The notes: a model not told the origin generated them from the letters alone. Counted from the first letter of the stretch, positions 1 through 8,021 are shown. The stretch: 32,245 nucleotides of DNA from JBFWYO01 sp050186335 (GCA_050186335.1 JBFWYO010000058.1:1-32245), one strand, 5' to 3'. Translations and numbers: made by a program.

Positions 1-5
1 GCCAT

Positions 6-75
6 TTCAATAGAACAGCCGCGGGATCGCGCGGTCAAATGCGAACTTGTCCTGCGCGCATATCGGGAAGGCATG
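6..75 (-). promoter_or_regulatory. Shared promoter/operator-like element, copy A
   Basis: Read on the minus strand, this holds the dyad CAAGT-TCGC-ATTTG (plus 36-49), an overlapping TTGACC (33-38), a 17-bp spacer, and TTCTATTGAA (6-15). It aligns without gaps to copies B to E. The upstream ATATCG-like box is poor here (CATGCCT at 69-75), so this is the weakest copy. It points left, towards a gene that would start outside the window. The function as a promoter or operator is inferred from position and similarity. Confidence 0.45.
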
Positions 76-124
76 CGGCCGTGGCGGGCGCCATGTGGAA
101 CGGGCAAGGCGCCCGCCACGGCCG
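76..124 (-). terminator. Strong GC hairpin 3' of the binding-protein gene
   Basis: A perfect 17-bp inverted repeat (76-92 with 108-124) encloses a 15-nt loop. It starts 10 nt after the stop codon of the leftward binding-protein gene. The stem is almost all G and C, but no T-tract follows on the minus strand. It may be a terminator of the U-less kind or a 3'-end stabiliser. The structure is seen directly; the role is inferred. Confidence 0.5.
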
Positions 125-134
125 AGGCGGCGCG

Positions 135-1358
135 TCATGGCCCCTTGATCACCCGCACGACGCGCCATTCACCCTTCTGCACGACGGTACCGCCAAGCTG
201 CTTGTTGCCTTGGTGGTCCTTCGCCGTGAAGCTCTCCGGAAAGAATACGTCGAAGCCGCCCATCTTGGCCGGCCCGGCATCCTTCAGGTTCGACCACGCG
301 GCGATCATCTTGGCGCGCGTGACGTCCTTGCCGGCCGCCTGCAGCGCCTGTGCCACCACGAAGGCCGAGCCGTAGCCGATCACGTCGTAGGCGTTCGGCC
401 GGCCCTGCGGCATCGAGCCGAGCTGCTTCTTCAGGGCCGCTTCGAAATCCTGAATCGGCTTGGCGTTCTGGCCCGGAAAGTACGGCCCGTTGAAGTAACC
501 GCGAATGCCGTCGGCATCGCCGATGATCGGCACGATGGCGCGATTGACGGCCGAACCGTCGACCACGAACCGGAGCTTCTTCAGGCCCATGTCGTGCGCC
601 TGCTTGATGGCAAAGCCGGCTTCCGAAAAGCTGCCCAGGATCAGGATCGCGTCGACCTTCGCGCGGTTGAACGAGACCATTTGCGACGTGTAGTCGCGCG
701 CGGCCTGGTCGAACTGTTCGACCACGTATTCCATCTTCTGGCTCTTCATCGCCGCTTCGACGGCTTTCAAGGTCGCCTGCGGAAACGCGTAGGTACCGGC
801 CAGCACGCCGATCTTGGTCGGCTTGTAATCGTCCCGCAGTTGGCTGATCAGCGCGAGCGCCGCATTGTCGATCGTCACGATCGCGCCGTGGAACACATTA
901 TCGGCGAACGGTTCGCGGATAATGGGCGTCGAGCCGAATAGATTGTACGTGGGAATGCCGTTGCTGCGCACATAGTCGGCGGCCGCGGCCGCGCCGGTGC
1001 TGCCCGAGGCAAGGATCAGCGTGAATACCTTATCCTGCTCGACCAGCTTCTTGACCGCGGCGATGCTTTCCGCCGGGGTCAGCGCATGCTCTTACAGCAT
1101 CTTGATCTTGCGGCCGTGAATGCCGCCTTTGCCGTTGATCTCGTTGAAGCCCAAGGTCAGCCCGTCGCGGCCCGGCACGCCGACGAACGACAGCGGCCCG
1201 GTCAGCGCGCCGATCGCGCCGACCAGCACCTCGCCGTTGGTGATGCCCTGTTCCGCGCGCGCGGCCGGCGGCGCCAGGGCGATGCAAGCTGCCAACGCCA
1301 AGGCGGCGCCGGCGACGAAGCTGCGTCGCGTCAATTTCCTGCTTGAAACGTCGATCAT
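135..1358 (-). pseudogene. Liv-type ABC substrate-binding protein, interrupted by an in-frame TAA
   Basis: This would encode a periplasmic binding protein (Peripla_BP_6/LivJ family) of 407 residues, a normal family length. The N-terminus has a Tat-like signal: TRRSF at residues 10-14, a hydrophobic stretch, then ARA|EQ near residue 35. Mature sequence begins with the family-typical GVLVG-like strand and a GPLSFVG segment. Codon 89 (plus 1092-1094) is TAA. Reading through it gives KIKML-stop-EHALTPAESIAAVKKLVEQDKVF, which continues the family pattern in the same frame, so a single base change (probably from a Tyr codon, TAC or TAT) explains it. The start at 1358 has a GAGGGG ribosome site 5 nt upstream. 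The ATG at 971 would give a protein without signal or first lobe and is unlikely to be functional. The gene is divergent from livH and would supply that importer. A sequencing error is the main alternative. Confidence 0.85.
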
Positions 1359-1439
1359 GAAATCCCCTCTTGTCTCGCGAATGGCCCATCGGTTCGGCGG
1401 CTCGCCATCCGGGGTTCGCGCGCCGCCGGATTTGCTCGC

Positions 1440-1510
1440 TTCAATCCAAACAGCGCGTTTCGGTAGCGGTCAAATGCCCGTTTGTCCCGGCATTATGCAT
1501 TTCCGATATA
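1440..1510 (-). promoter_or_regulatory. Shared promoter/operator-like element, copy B
   Basis: On the minus strand this reads TATATCG (1504-1510), 19 bp, the dyad CAAAC-GGGC-ATTTG (1471-1484), an overlapping TTGACC (1468-1473), 17 bp, then TTTGGATTGAA (1440-1450). It points at the binding-protein gene starting at 1358, leaving a leader of about 80 nt. It stands head to head with copy C, with 36 bp between their boxes. Whether it is a -35/-10 promoter, an operator or both is inferred. Confidence 0.6.
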
Positions 1511-1546
1511 TGGCGCGGAAACCGCCGGGTCGCGCGACGTCGGCGC

Positions 1547-1613
1547 CATATCGTCGGTGAATTTCAAGCCGACAAATTGGCATTTGACGATCGGGCGCGA
1601 TTCGCCGTCTGCT
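1547..1613 (+). promoter_or_regulatory. Shared promoter/operator-like element, copy C
   Basis: This copy has CATATCG (1547-1553), 19 bp containing TGAATTT, and the perfect dyad CAAAT-TGGC-ATTTG (1573-1586). TTGACG (1584-1589) overlaps the dyad, followed by 17 bp and a T-rich block. It points at livH, 229 nt downstream. It mirrors copy B, so the whole 1359-1841 gap looks like one divergent control region. The dyad is the cleanest of the five copies. Confidence 0.6.
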
Positions 1614-1770
1614 GACGCCGAGCAACAATCGTGCGCGAGGGGCCGGCCAGTGTCGTCGAACGAGCAGCGCCAGCCGGCCCATACCGGGGCCGGCGGAATG
1701 CAAGCCATATCGAGTCCGCGTGGCCGCCGCGCGAGCATGGACGTGTCGTACGGAGGCACATCGAGACGCG

Positions 1771-1850
1771 CATGTTGAACCGCCCATGTTGAACCGCCCA
1801 TGTTGAACCGCCCATATTGAACCGCACATGTTGAACCGCACATGTTGAGC
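1771..1850 (+). repeat. 14-bp tandem repeat with overlapping mini-ORFs abutting livH
   Basis: Five full copies of CATGTTGAACCGCC or close variants (starts 1771, 1785, 1799, 1813, 1827) are followed by a partial sixth at 1841, which supplies the livH ATG. Because 14 is not a multiple of 3, each ATG (1772, 1786, 1800, 1828; copy 4 has ATA) opens a six-codon frame (MLNRPC, MLNRPY or MLNRTC) that stops at TGA in the next copy. The last TGA (1846-1848) lies 4 nt inside livH. A GGAGG at 1752-1756 precedes the first ATG by 15 nt, and there is no ribosome site directly before livH. The repeat is seen; a role in translational coupling is inferred. Confidence 0.85.
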
Positions 1851-2720
1851 GAACTCTCCACCGTCCTGATCGGCGGCGCGAAATTCGGCGCCATCTACGC
1901 GCTCGCGGCGATCGGCGTCGTGGTCATTCACAAGGCCACGCGCACCGTCAATTTTGCCCACGGCGCCCTGGTCATGCTTGGCGCATTCGGCAGTTACCTC
2001 ATCGTCGTCCACTACAAGCTGCCGTATTGGTTGGCCTATGTGCTTGTGCCGCCCGTCATCGGCGGTGTCGCCGCCGGCCTGGAGCTGGCGATCCTGCGGC
2101 CGTTGCGCCGGGCGGATTTGTTCACCGTGGTAATCGCCACCGTGTTTCTCGGCATCGCCTTGGCGGAAGGTTTCCGGCTGGTCTACAAAGCGGAATTGCT
2201 CGCCGTGCCGGCCGCCTTCAGCGGCTCGCCGTTGATCATCGATACCGTCGTCCTCACGCAGGATACGATGTGGGTGATCGCCGGCGCCCTGGTGACCGGG
2301 CTTGTCGGCATACTGCTGTTCAGCCGCGCCGGCATCGGCCTCAGCATGCGCGCCATGGCGTCCAACGCCCGCGGCGCGCAGCTCTGCGGCTTCTCGGTCG
2401 ACCGCGTTTACATCAGCGCGTGGTTTCTCGGCGGCGCGCTCGCGGGGCTGGCGGGCGTGTTCGTCGCACCCGCCAAGGGCGTGTCGTCCGAATTGTCGGT
2501 CTCGATCGTCTCCGCCGCGTTCGTCGCCGCGGTCATCGGCGGCTTCGATAGCCTGGTCGGCGCCGTGCTCGGCGGCCTGTTGCTCGGCTTCGCCGAAACG
2601 CTCGCGGCGGCCTATGTCTCGAGCGCGTTCAAGAACAGCATCAGCTTCCTGCTGTTGTTCGTAGTCCTGCTATGGCGCCCGCAAGGCCTGTTCCCGGAAC
2701 GGCGAGGGCGAAGTGTCTGA
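1842..2720 (+). CDS. livH: Branched-chain amino acid-type ABC permease LivH
   Basis: Inner-membrane permease of 292 residues that pairs with the LivM half to form the channel of a HAAT-family importer. The N-terminus has the family pattern GAIYALAAIGVVVIHKATRTVNFAHGALVMLGAF (split here as GAIYALAAIG near residues 16-25 and VNFAHG near 36-41), with about eight hydrophobic segments after it. The C-terminal part has VSAAFVAAVIGGFDSLVGA and ends with LLWRPQGLFPER, both typical. The start is the only ATG available because a TGA lies in frame at 1818-1820. The 3' end overlaps the GTG of the livM-livG fusion by 8 nt, so the genes are cotranslated. It has no obvious ribosome site of its own and sits directly behind the 14-bp repeat. 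The substrate is not predictable; many members import amino acids, amides or aromatic acids. Confidence 0.93.
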   Translation: MLSELSTVLIGGAKFGAIYALAAIGVVVIHKATRTVNFAHGALVMLGAFGSYLIVVHYKLPYWLAYVLVPPVIGGVAAGLELAILRPLRRADLFTVVIATVFLGIALAEGFRLVYKAELLAVPAAFSGSPLIIDTVVLTQDTMWVIAGALVTGLVGILLFSRAGIGLSMRAMASNARGAQLCGFSVDRVYISAWFLGGALAGLAGVFVAPAKGVSSELSVSIVSAAFVAAVIGGFDSLVGAVLGGLLLGFAETLAAAYVSSAFKNSISFLLLFVVLLWRPQGLFPERRGRSV

Positions 2721-4515
2721 CCGCAAACGCTCGATCTTCGGCGCCCTGCTGCCGGCCGCGTGCCTGCTGTTCGTCATGCTCGCCGGCCTCGGGCTCGACA
2801 GTTACGGCCAGTACGTCCTGGCGATCGGTTTCATCTCGACCACGATCGGCGTGGCGCTCGTGCTGCTGGTCGGCTTCGCGCGCGTCATCACGCTGACCTC
2901 GGGCGCCATGATGGCGCTCGGTGCGTACGGATCGACCCTGCTGGTGATCCATCTCGGCCTGCCGTATTGGGCCAGCGTGATCGGCGCGGTCCTGATCGGC
3001 GGCCTGTCGGGCTGGATCCTCGCCATCCCCGGCGTGCGATTCCGCAGCCACAATCTGGCGATGGTCACGCTGGTCTTTCAGGCCGTCGTGATGATCTTGA
3101 TCCGAGAGGCGCGCCGTTATACCGGCGGCGCCGAAGGCATCACCGTGCCGCCGGCCGATTGGTTCGGCCTGCCGATCAAGACCGATGCCGATTACGTCGT
3201 CATGATCGGGCTTGGCGCCGTGCTGGCGACGTTGCTGATGGCGATCATCCTGCGCGGTCGTTTCGGCAAGAACATGCGCGCGGTTGCCGCGAATGAAACC
3301 GGCGCCGAGGCGTTCGGCATCGATATTCCGCGCTACTTCACCGCCGCCTTCATTATCAGCTCGGCGGTGATCGGCCTTGCCGGCGCGCTTGCAGCACCGC
3401 GCATCCGCATCATCGATCCCGACAGTTTCGGCGTGCTCGCGTCCGTGTTCATGCTGGCCTACCCGATCATCGGCGGCATGACGTCGATCTGGGGCGGCAT
3501 CATGGGCGGCGCGGCGCTGCGCCTGCTGCCGGAAGTGCTGCGGCCGGTCGCCGACTACCAGGAGCTGATCTTTGCGGCCCTGGTCATCGCCGTAACAATG
3601 TTCATGCCCGGCGGCCTGGCGGAGTTGATCCACCGCGCCTACACACGGCTGCGCCGAAAGGCGGCGCGCAAGGCGGATCCGGCTTCAGTGCCGGTCGCAA
3701 CACCCGTCGAGCCGGCCGTGCCGGTCGCGCTGGCGCACGGTTTGGCGCCCGCCTTGCGGGTGCAAGCGGTGAGCAAGCGTTTCGACGCGCTGCAGGCGGT
3801 CGACAATGTCAGCTTCGTTGTGCCGTCCGGCACCATCCACGGAATCATCGGCCCGAACGGCGCGGGCAAGACGTCGCTGTTCAACATCGTGTCCGGCTTT
3901 CTGACCGCCGATCAGGGCGAGATCGAACTGTTCGGCGAGAAACTGCTCGGCCTGCCGACGCGCCGGCGCATCGGTCTCGGCATGAGCCGCACGTTCCAGC
4001 ACGTCGCCTTGTTCCGCGACCTGTCGTGCCTGGATAACGTCATCATCGGTCTCGGCCGGAACGGCGTGCTGCAGGCGATCGGCCAAAGCTTCGACGATCT
4101 GATCGGCGGGAACGAGTCGCGCGCCGCGCGGGCCCGGGCGCAAACGGCGCTCGACGCGGTCGGCCTGGGGGCGATGTCGAATGCCGCTGCGGGCTCGCTT
4201 CCGTTGGGCAACCAGCGCCGCCTGGAAATCGCGCGCGCGATTGCGTGCGAGCCGCGCCTGATGCTGCTGGACGAGCCGGTCAGCGGTCTTTCCCAACAAG
4301 AGGCGGCGGAACTGCGCGAACTTCTGCTGCGCATCAATCGCGAGCGCGGCGTCGCGATGCTGGTGATCGAACACAATATCGGCTTCGTGACCGACCTGTG
4401 CGCCACCGTTTCGGTCATGGGCAGCGGGCAAATCATCGCCGAAGGCCCGGCGCGCACCGTGATCGCGTTGCCCGCGGTGCGGCAGCTCTATTTCGGCGAG
4501 CGAGCCGCGGCATGA
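2713..4515 (+). CDS. livMG: Fused LivM permease - LivG ATPase of an ABC importer
   Basis: A 600-residue fusion. Residues 1-315 are a LivM permease with several membrane spans and the family segment FGKNMRAVAANETGAEAFGI (about 184-203). A polar Arg/Lys and Ala/Pro/Val linker (about 312-343) leads to the LivG ATPase (about 345-600). The ATPase has Walker A GPNGAGKTS (380-388), Q-loop Gln429, Walker B LMLLDEP (516-522) and H-loop His554. The signature is LPLGNQRRLEIARA (496-509), where most LivG proteins have LAYGQ or LSYGQ, so its serine/alanine and glutamine positions are altered while the glycine stays. The GTG start at 2713 overlaps livH. The 3' end overlaps livF in ATGA. LivM-LivG fusions are known in proteobacteria and fix the stoichiometry of the complex. 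Confidence 0.93.
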   Translation: MSDRKRSIFGALLPAACLLFVMLAGLGLDSYGQYVLAIGFISTTIGVALVLLVGFARVITLTSGAMMALGAYGSTLLVIHLGLPYWASVIGAVLIGGLSGWILAIPGVRFRSHNLAMVTLVFQAVVMILIREARRYTGGAEGITVPPADWFGLPIKTDADYVVMIGLGAVLATLLMAIILRGRFGKNMRAVAANETGAEAFGIDIPRYFTAAFIISSAVIGLAGALAAPRIRIIDPDSFGVLASVFMLAYPIIGGMTSIWGGIMGGAALRLLPEVLRPVADYQELIFAALVIAVTMFMPGGLAELIHRAYTRLRRKAARKADPASVPVATPVEPAVPVALAHGLAPALRVQAVSKRFDALQAVDNVSFVVPSGTIHGIIGPNGAGKTSLFNIVSGFLTADQGEIELFGEKLLGLPTRRRIGLGMSRTFQHVALFRDLSCLDNVIIGLGRNGVLQAIGQSFDDLIGGNESRAARARAQTALDAVGLGAMSNAAAGSLPLGNQRRLEIARAIACEPRLMLLDEPVSGLSQQEAAELRELLLRINRERGVAMLVIEHNIGFVTDLCATVSVMGSGQIIAEGPARTVIALPAVRQLYFGERAAA

Positions 4516-5219
4516 GCATGCTCTCGGTCAGCGATCTCGTCGTCGCTCACGCCGGCATCGTCGCGGTGCGGAACGTTTCGTTCGGCGTCGACGAAGGCGA
4601 GGCGGTCGCCATTCTAGGTCCGAACGGCGCCGGAAAAACGTCGTGCGTGGAAGCGATCGCCGGGCTGCAAGCCAAACGCGGCGGCGTGGTCGAATTTGCC
4701 GGGCGCGATGTCTCCCGGCTGCCGGCCAGCGCCATCGCGCGTCTTGGCCTGGCCCTGGTGCCGCAATGGCGCGAGCTGTTTGCCAATTTCTCGGTCGAAG
4801 AAACGCTGGTTGCCGGTGCGCGCGCCGCGATCGGTCGCAAGCCGCGTCCGATGGAAGAGGTGTTCGAACTGTTTCCGCGCCTGGCTGAGCGCAAGCGGCA
4901 ACTGGCCGGCTCGTTGTCCGGCGGCGAGCAGCAAATGCTGACGCTCGCCCGGGCACTCGTGTCGAACCCGAAATTGATGCTGCTGGACGAACCGTCGGCG
5001 GGGCTGGCAGTGGGTATCGTCGCCACGCTGGTCGAAACGATCAATCGCATTCGCAGCGCCGGGATCAGCATTCTGCTGGTCGAGCAGAATGTCGAGATCG
5101 CGCGCTCGGTCGCCGACCGTTGTGTGGTGTTTTCGGTCGGCGAACTGGTCTGGCGTGGCAACGTGTCGGATGCGCTGAAGGACGGCGAATTGCAGCGCGC
5201 CTATTTCGGCGCGCATTGA
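4512..5219 (+). CDS. livF: Branched-chain amino acid-type ABC ATPase LivF
   Basis: The second ATPase of the Liv importer, 235 residues. It has Walker A GPNGAGKTS (36-44), signature LSGGEQQM, Walker B LMLLDEPS, and the VEQN switch that LivF proteins carry in place of the usual H-loop histidine. The ATG at 4512 overlaps the stop of livM-livG (ATGA), which is why this start is chosen over a longer in-frame extension beginning at 4245 inside the upstream gene. It ends the operon. The next 213 bp hold only copy E of the shared regulatory element. No terminator hairpin with a T-tract is visible after the stop. Confidence 0.93.
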   Translation: MSMLSVSDLVVAHAGIVAVRNVSFGVDEGEAVAILGPNGAGKTSCVEAIAGLQAKRGGVVEFAGRDVSRLPASAIARLGLALVPQWRELFANFSVEETLVAGARAAIGRKPRPMEEVFELFPRLAERKRQLAGSLSGGEQQMLTLARALVSNPKLMLLDEPSAGLAVGIVATLVETINRIRSAGISILLVEQNVEIARSVADRCVVFSVGELVWRGNVSDALKDGELQRAYFGAH

Positions 5220-5266
5220 CGCGTTCGGAACCTGCCGGTCGGTCCTGCGTCGCCGCCGGAAGCCGT

Positions 5267-5333
5267 TATATTCAATCTGCATAAACGGCCGCCAAACGGA
5301 TATTTGACCCGCCGCCGCCGCCTCTGTTTGGCT
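5267..5333 (+). promoter_or_regulatory. Shared promoter/operator-like element, copy E
   Basis: This copy has TATATTC (5267-5273), 19 bp containing TGCATAA, and the dyad CAAAC-GGAT-ATTTG (5293-5306). TTGACC (5304-5309) overlaps the dyad, followed by 17 bp and TTTGGCTGA from 5327. It matches copy B especially well downstream (TTTGGATTGA at the same offset). It points at the peptide-binding protein gene starting at 5433, with a leader of about 100 nt. Confidence 0.6.
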
Positions 5334-5420
5334 GACTGGCCGGGCGGATGCCTGCCGTTTGGCGCGGCGCTGGCTCTATCCGACGCATAAGGCCATCGAC
5401 GGATGACATCACTCTCGATC

Positions 5421-5426
5421 GAGGAG
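5421..5426 (+). promoter_or_regulatory. Ribosome binding site deciding the start of the peptide-binding protein
   Basis: GAGGAG lies 6 nt before the ATG at 5433. The earlier in-frame ATG at 5403 has nothing comparable, so 5433 is preferred. The signal peptide also reads better from 5433. Confidence 0.6.
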
Positions 5427-5432
5427 CGCTTG

Positions 5433-7028
5433 ATGATTTTACGTGCGCGGCAAACATTCTACCTCATTCGCGCCGTGATGGCGCTGGCGGCCGTGAACCT
5501 GACGGTCGGCGCGTTACCGGCGGCGGCGGAAAAGACCATCAAGATGGTACCGCGCGGCGATCTGAATATCGTCGATCCGATCTGGTCGACGGTCGCTGTC
5601 ACGCGCAACTACGGGTACATGGTCTACGATACGCTGTTTTCGCTCGACGCCAATTTCAAGCCGCAGCCGCAGATGGTCGACAAGGTCGACATCAGCGCCG
5701 ACAAGCTGACCTACACGTTCACGCTGCGCCCCGGGCTCAAGTGGCACGACGGCGCGCCGGTCCGTGCGGTCGACTGCGTCGCCTCGATCCAACGCTGGTC
5801 CAAGCGCAATATCGTCGGCCAGAAACTCGCCGAGCTGACCGAGTCCATCGAGGCGGTCGGCGACGACAGCTTCCGCATCAAGCTGAAGCAGCCGTTCGGC
5901 GTCATCGACGCGTTGGCCGAACCGAGCAATTCGCCGGCCTTCATGATGCCCGAGCGCATCGCCAAGACCGATGCGTTCACCCAGATCAAGGAAACCATCG
6001 GCTCCGGTCCGTTCATCTTCAAGAAGGACGAGTGGGTGCCCGGCAACAAGGAAGTCTTCGTCCGCAACCCGAATTACGTGCCGCGCAAGGAAGCGCCGAG
6101 CTTCCTGGCGGGCGGCAAGGTGGTCAAGGTCGATCGCGTCGAATGGCTGCATATTCCCGATCCGGGCACGGTGCTGGTGGCGCTGATGGCCGGCGAAATC
6201 GATTACTACGAGAATCCGCCTATCGATTACATGGCGGCGATGGAGAAGAATCCGAAGATCAAGATCCTCAATCTGGATTCGCTCGGCTCGCAGGGTACGT
6301 TGCGGCTCAATCATCTGCACCCGCCGTTCAACAACGTCAAGGCGCGCCTGGCGGTGCTGCATGCGATCGACCAGGAAGAATATATGCGCGCCGTGATCGG
6401 CAACCCGAAATATTACCTGAAATCCTGCTGGGCCCTGTTCGGCTGCGGCGCCAACATGGAAACCGACGCGGGCGCCGAGCCGTTCAAGAAGCCGGACCTC
6501 GCGAAGGCCAAACAGCTGCTGAAAGAATCCGGTTACAATGGCGAGAAGATCGTCGTGCTCGACCCGACCAACGTGCAGGTGCTGCACGCGGCGGTCACCG
6601 TCACCGTGAAGAATCTCCGCTCGATCGGGATGAACGTCGACGTACAGGCGATGGACGTCGGCACCATGATCGCACGGCGCGCCAAGAAGGATCCGCCGGA
6701 TAAAGGCGGCTGGCATGTGTTCCATACCCAGTTCCAGGGCATCGACATCTTCTCGCCGGCATCGCACCTGTATGTTTCCGCGCCCTGCGCGAAAGGCCCG
6801 CCGGGTTGGCCATGCGACAAGGGCATCGAGGATCTGCGCGACGCCTGGGCCAAGCAGGCCGACCCCGCCAAGCGCAAGGAAATCGCCGTGGCGCTCCAGA
6901 AGCGCGCCTATGAAATGGTTCCTTACATCAGCACCGGACAATTCCGGCAGCCGGTCGCGTATCGCGACAGTTTGACCGGCGTGCTGGCATCGGGCGCCAC
7001 CGTGTTCTGGAACATCGACAAGAAATAG
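5433..7028 (+). CDS. ABC peptide/oligopeptide-type substrate-binding protein (SBP_bac_5)
   Basis: Periplasmic binding protein of 531 residues, a normal length for the DppA/OppA family. A Sec-type signal runs to about residue 32 (ALPAAA|EK). The mature part has the family features: an early strand with DLNIVDPIWS, a VYDTLFSLDANFKPQPQMV segment, TYTFTLRPGLKWHDGAPV (the usual family signature), and a late IDQEEYMRAVIGNP segment. It should capture the substrate and hand it to the permeases at 7042 and 8018, which begin only 13 nt downstream. Members of this family bind peptides, but also nickel, glutathione, opines and many non-peptide ligands, so the ligand is open. Copy E of the shared regulatory element lies upstream. 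An alternative start at 5403 would add 10 residues. Confidence 0.92.
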   Translation: MILRARQTFYLIRAVMALAAVNLTVGALPAAAEKTIKMVPRGDLNIVDPIWSTVAVTRNYGYMVYDTLFSLDANFKPQPQMVDKVDISADKLTYTFTLRPGLKWHDGAPVRAVDCVASIQRWSKRNIVGQKLAELTESIEAVGDDSFRIKLKQPFGVIDALAEPSNSPAFMMPERIAKTDAFTQIKETIGSGPFIFKKDEWVPGNKEVFVRNPNYVPRKEAPSFLAGGKVVKVDRVEWLHIPDPGTVLVALMAGEIDYYENPPIDYMAAMEKNPKIKILNLDSLGSQGTLRLNHLHPPFNNVKARLAVLHAIDQEEYMRAVIGNPKYYLKSCWALFGCGANMETDAGAEPFKKPDLAKAKQLLKESGYNGEKIVVLDPTNVQVLHAAVTVTVKNLRSIGMNVDVQAMDVGTMIARRAKKDPPDKGGWHVFHTQFQGIDIFSPASHLYVSAPCAKGPPGWPCDKGIEDLRDAWAKQADPAKRKEIAVALQKRAYEMVPYISTGQFRQPVAYRDSLTGVLASGATVFWNIDKK

Positions 7029-7041
7029 GCCGCTCCGGCGC

Positions 7042-7980
7042 ATGTACGCCTATATCGGCCGGCGCATCCTGGCCACTATCCCGGTCGTCGCGATCATCGC
7101 CTTGATCGTGTTCCTGATGCTTCGCTTGAGCGGCAACCCGGCGGCAATCATCGCCGGGGACACCGCAACGCAGGAACAGATCGAGGCGATCAGCGCACAG
7201 CTCGGCCTGAGCCGGCCGGCGCACGAGCAATTCGTCATCTGGGCGGTCGACGTGCTGCGCGGCGATTTGGGCCAGTCGATTTATTTTCAGCTGCCGGTCG
7301 CCAAGTTGATCGGCCAGCGGCTCGAGCCGACCCTGCTGCTGACGCTCAGCACCATGAGCTTTGCGATCCTGCTGGCCGTGCCGCTCGGCATCCTGGCTGC
7401 ATGGTTCGCCGGCACATGGATCGATCGGGCGATTATGGCGCTCGCCGTATTCGCCTTTTCGCTGCCGGTGTTCGTCATCGCCTATGCCCTGGTCTACGTG
7501 TTCTCGATCGAATTGTCGTGGTTGCCGGTGCAAGGCTACAAGTCGCTGGCCGATGGAATATCGCCGTTCGCGCTTCACATATTGCTGCCCACGGTGAGTC
7601 TCGGCCTGCTCTACATGGCGCTGCTGGCGCGCATGACGCGGTCGAGTTTTCTCGAGGTGCTCAACCAGGATTACATCCGCACGGCGCGCTCCAAGGGCCT
7701 ATCGTCGAGCCAAGTGCTGATCTGGCACGCGCTGAAGAACGCTTCGGTGCCGATCGTTACCACGATCGGCAGCGGCATCGCGATTCTGATCGGCGGCGTG
7801 GTGGTAACCGAAAGCGTGTTCGGCATTCCCGGCATCGGCCGTTTGACCGTCGATGCGCTGCTGCGGCGCGACTATCCGGTGATCCAGGGCATCATCCTGG
7901 TATTCGCGTTCTTCTATGTGTTCATCAACCTGGCGATCGACCTGCTGTACACTTTGCTCGATCCGCGGATCCGCTACTGA
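7042..7980 (+). CDS. dppB: ABC dipeptide/oligopeptide-type permease, DppB-like
   Basis: Inner-membrane permease of 312 residues. The N-terminus YIGRRILATIPVVAIIALIVF is the conserved first span of DppB/OppB proteins, followed by a periplasmic region with LGLSRPAHEQF and a GDLGQSI motif, then five more spans. The cytoplasmic EAA loop reads DYIRTARSKGLSSSQVLIWH and contacts the ATPases. The C-terminus VFGIPGIGRLTVDALLRRDYPVIQG is diagnostic. It follows the binding protein by 13 nt and its stop overlaps a 13-codon frame that bridges to the next permease. Dpp is used as a family name; the substrate is not established. Confidence 0.93.
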   Translation: MYAYIGRRILATIPVVAIIALIVFLMLRLSGNPAAIIAGDTATQEQIEAISAQLGLSRPAHEQFVIWAVDVLRGDLGQSIYFQLPVAKLIGQRLEPTLLLTLSTMSFAILLAVPLGILAAWFAGTWIDRAIMALAVFAFSLPVFVIAYALVYVFSIELSWLPVQGYKSLADGISPFALHILLPTVSLGLLYMALLARMTRSSFLEVLNQDYIRTARSKGLSSSQVLIWHALKNASVPIVTTIGSGIAILIGGVVVTESVFGIPGIGRLTVDALLRRDYPVIQGIILVFAFFYVFINLAIDLLYTLLDPRIRY

Positions 7981-8021
7981 TGCGCCGGCCAATCGCAACG
8001 CCCGCAGGCCACCGGCGATGA
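7980..8021 (+). other. Thirteen-codon bridging ORF between two permease genes
   Basis: An ATG at 7980 overlaps the dppB stop as TGATG and opens the frame MRRPIATPAGHRR. Its own TGA (8019-8021) overlaps the next permease start at 8018 as ATGA. A ribosome finishing dppB could therefore restart twice and deliver itself to dppC. The peptide is too short to assign a function. The geometry may simply be a chance by-product of a short spacer. Confidence 0.3.

Larger units (their letters stand above)
1359..1841. other. 483-bp divergent control region, no gene
   Basis: This gap between the broken binding-protein gene and livH holds element copies B and C in a head-to-head arrangement, and the 14-bp tandem repeats next to livH. 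Small reading frames through it look like chance. I see no RNA gene in it. Confidence 0.7.

Noticed and set aside
1771..1850. CRISPR-like array
   Set aside because: Units are 14 bp and directly joined, with no spacers and no cas genes nearby.
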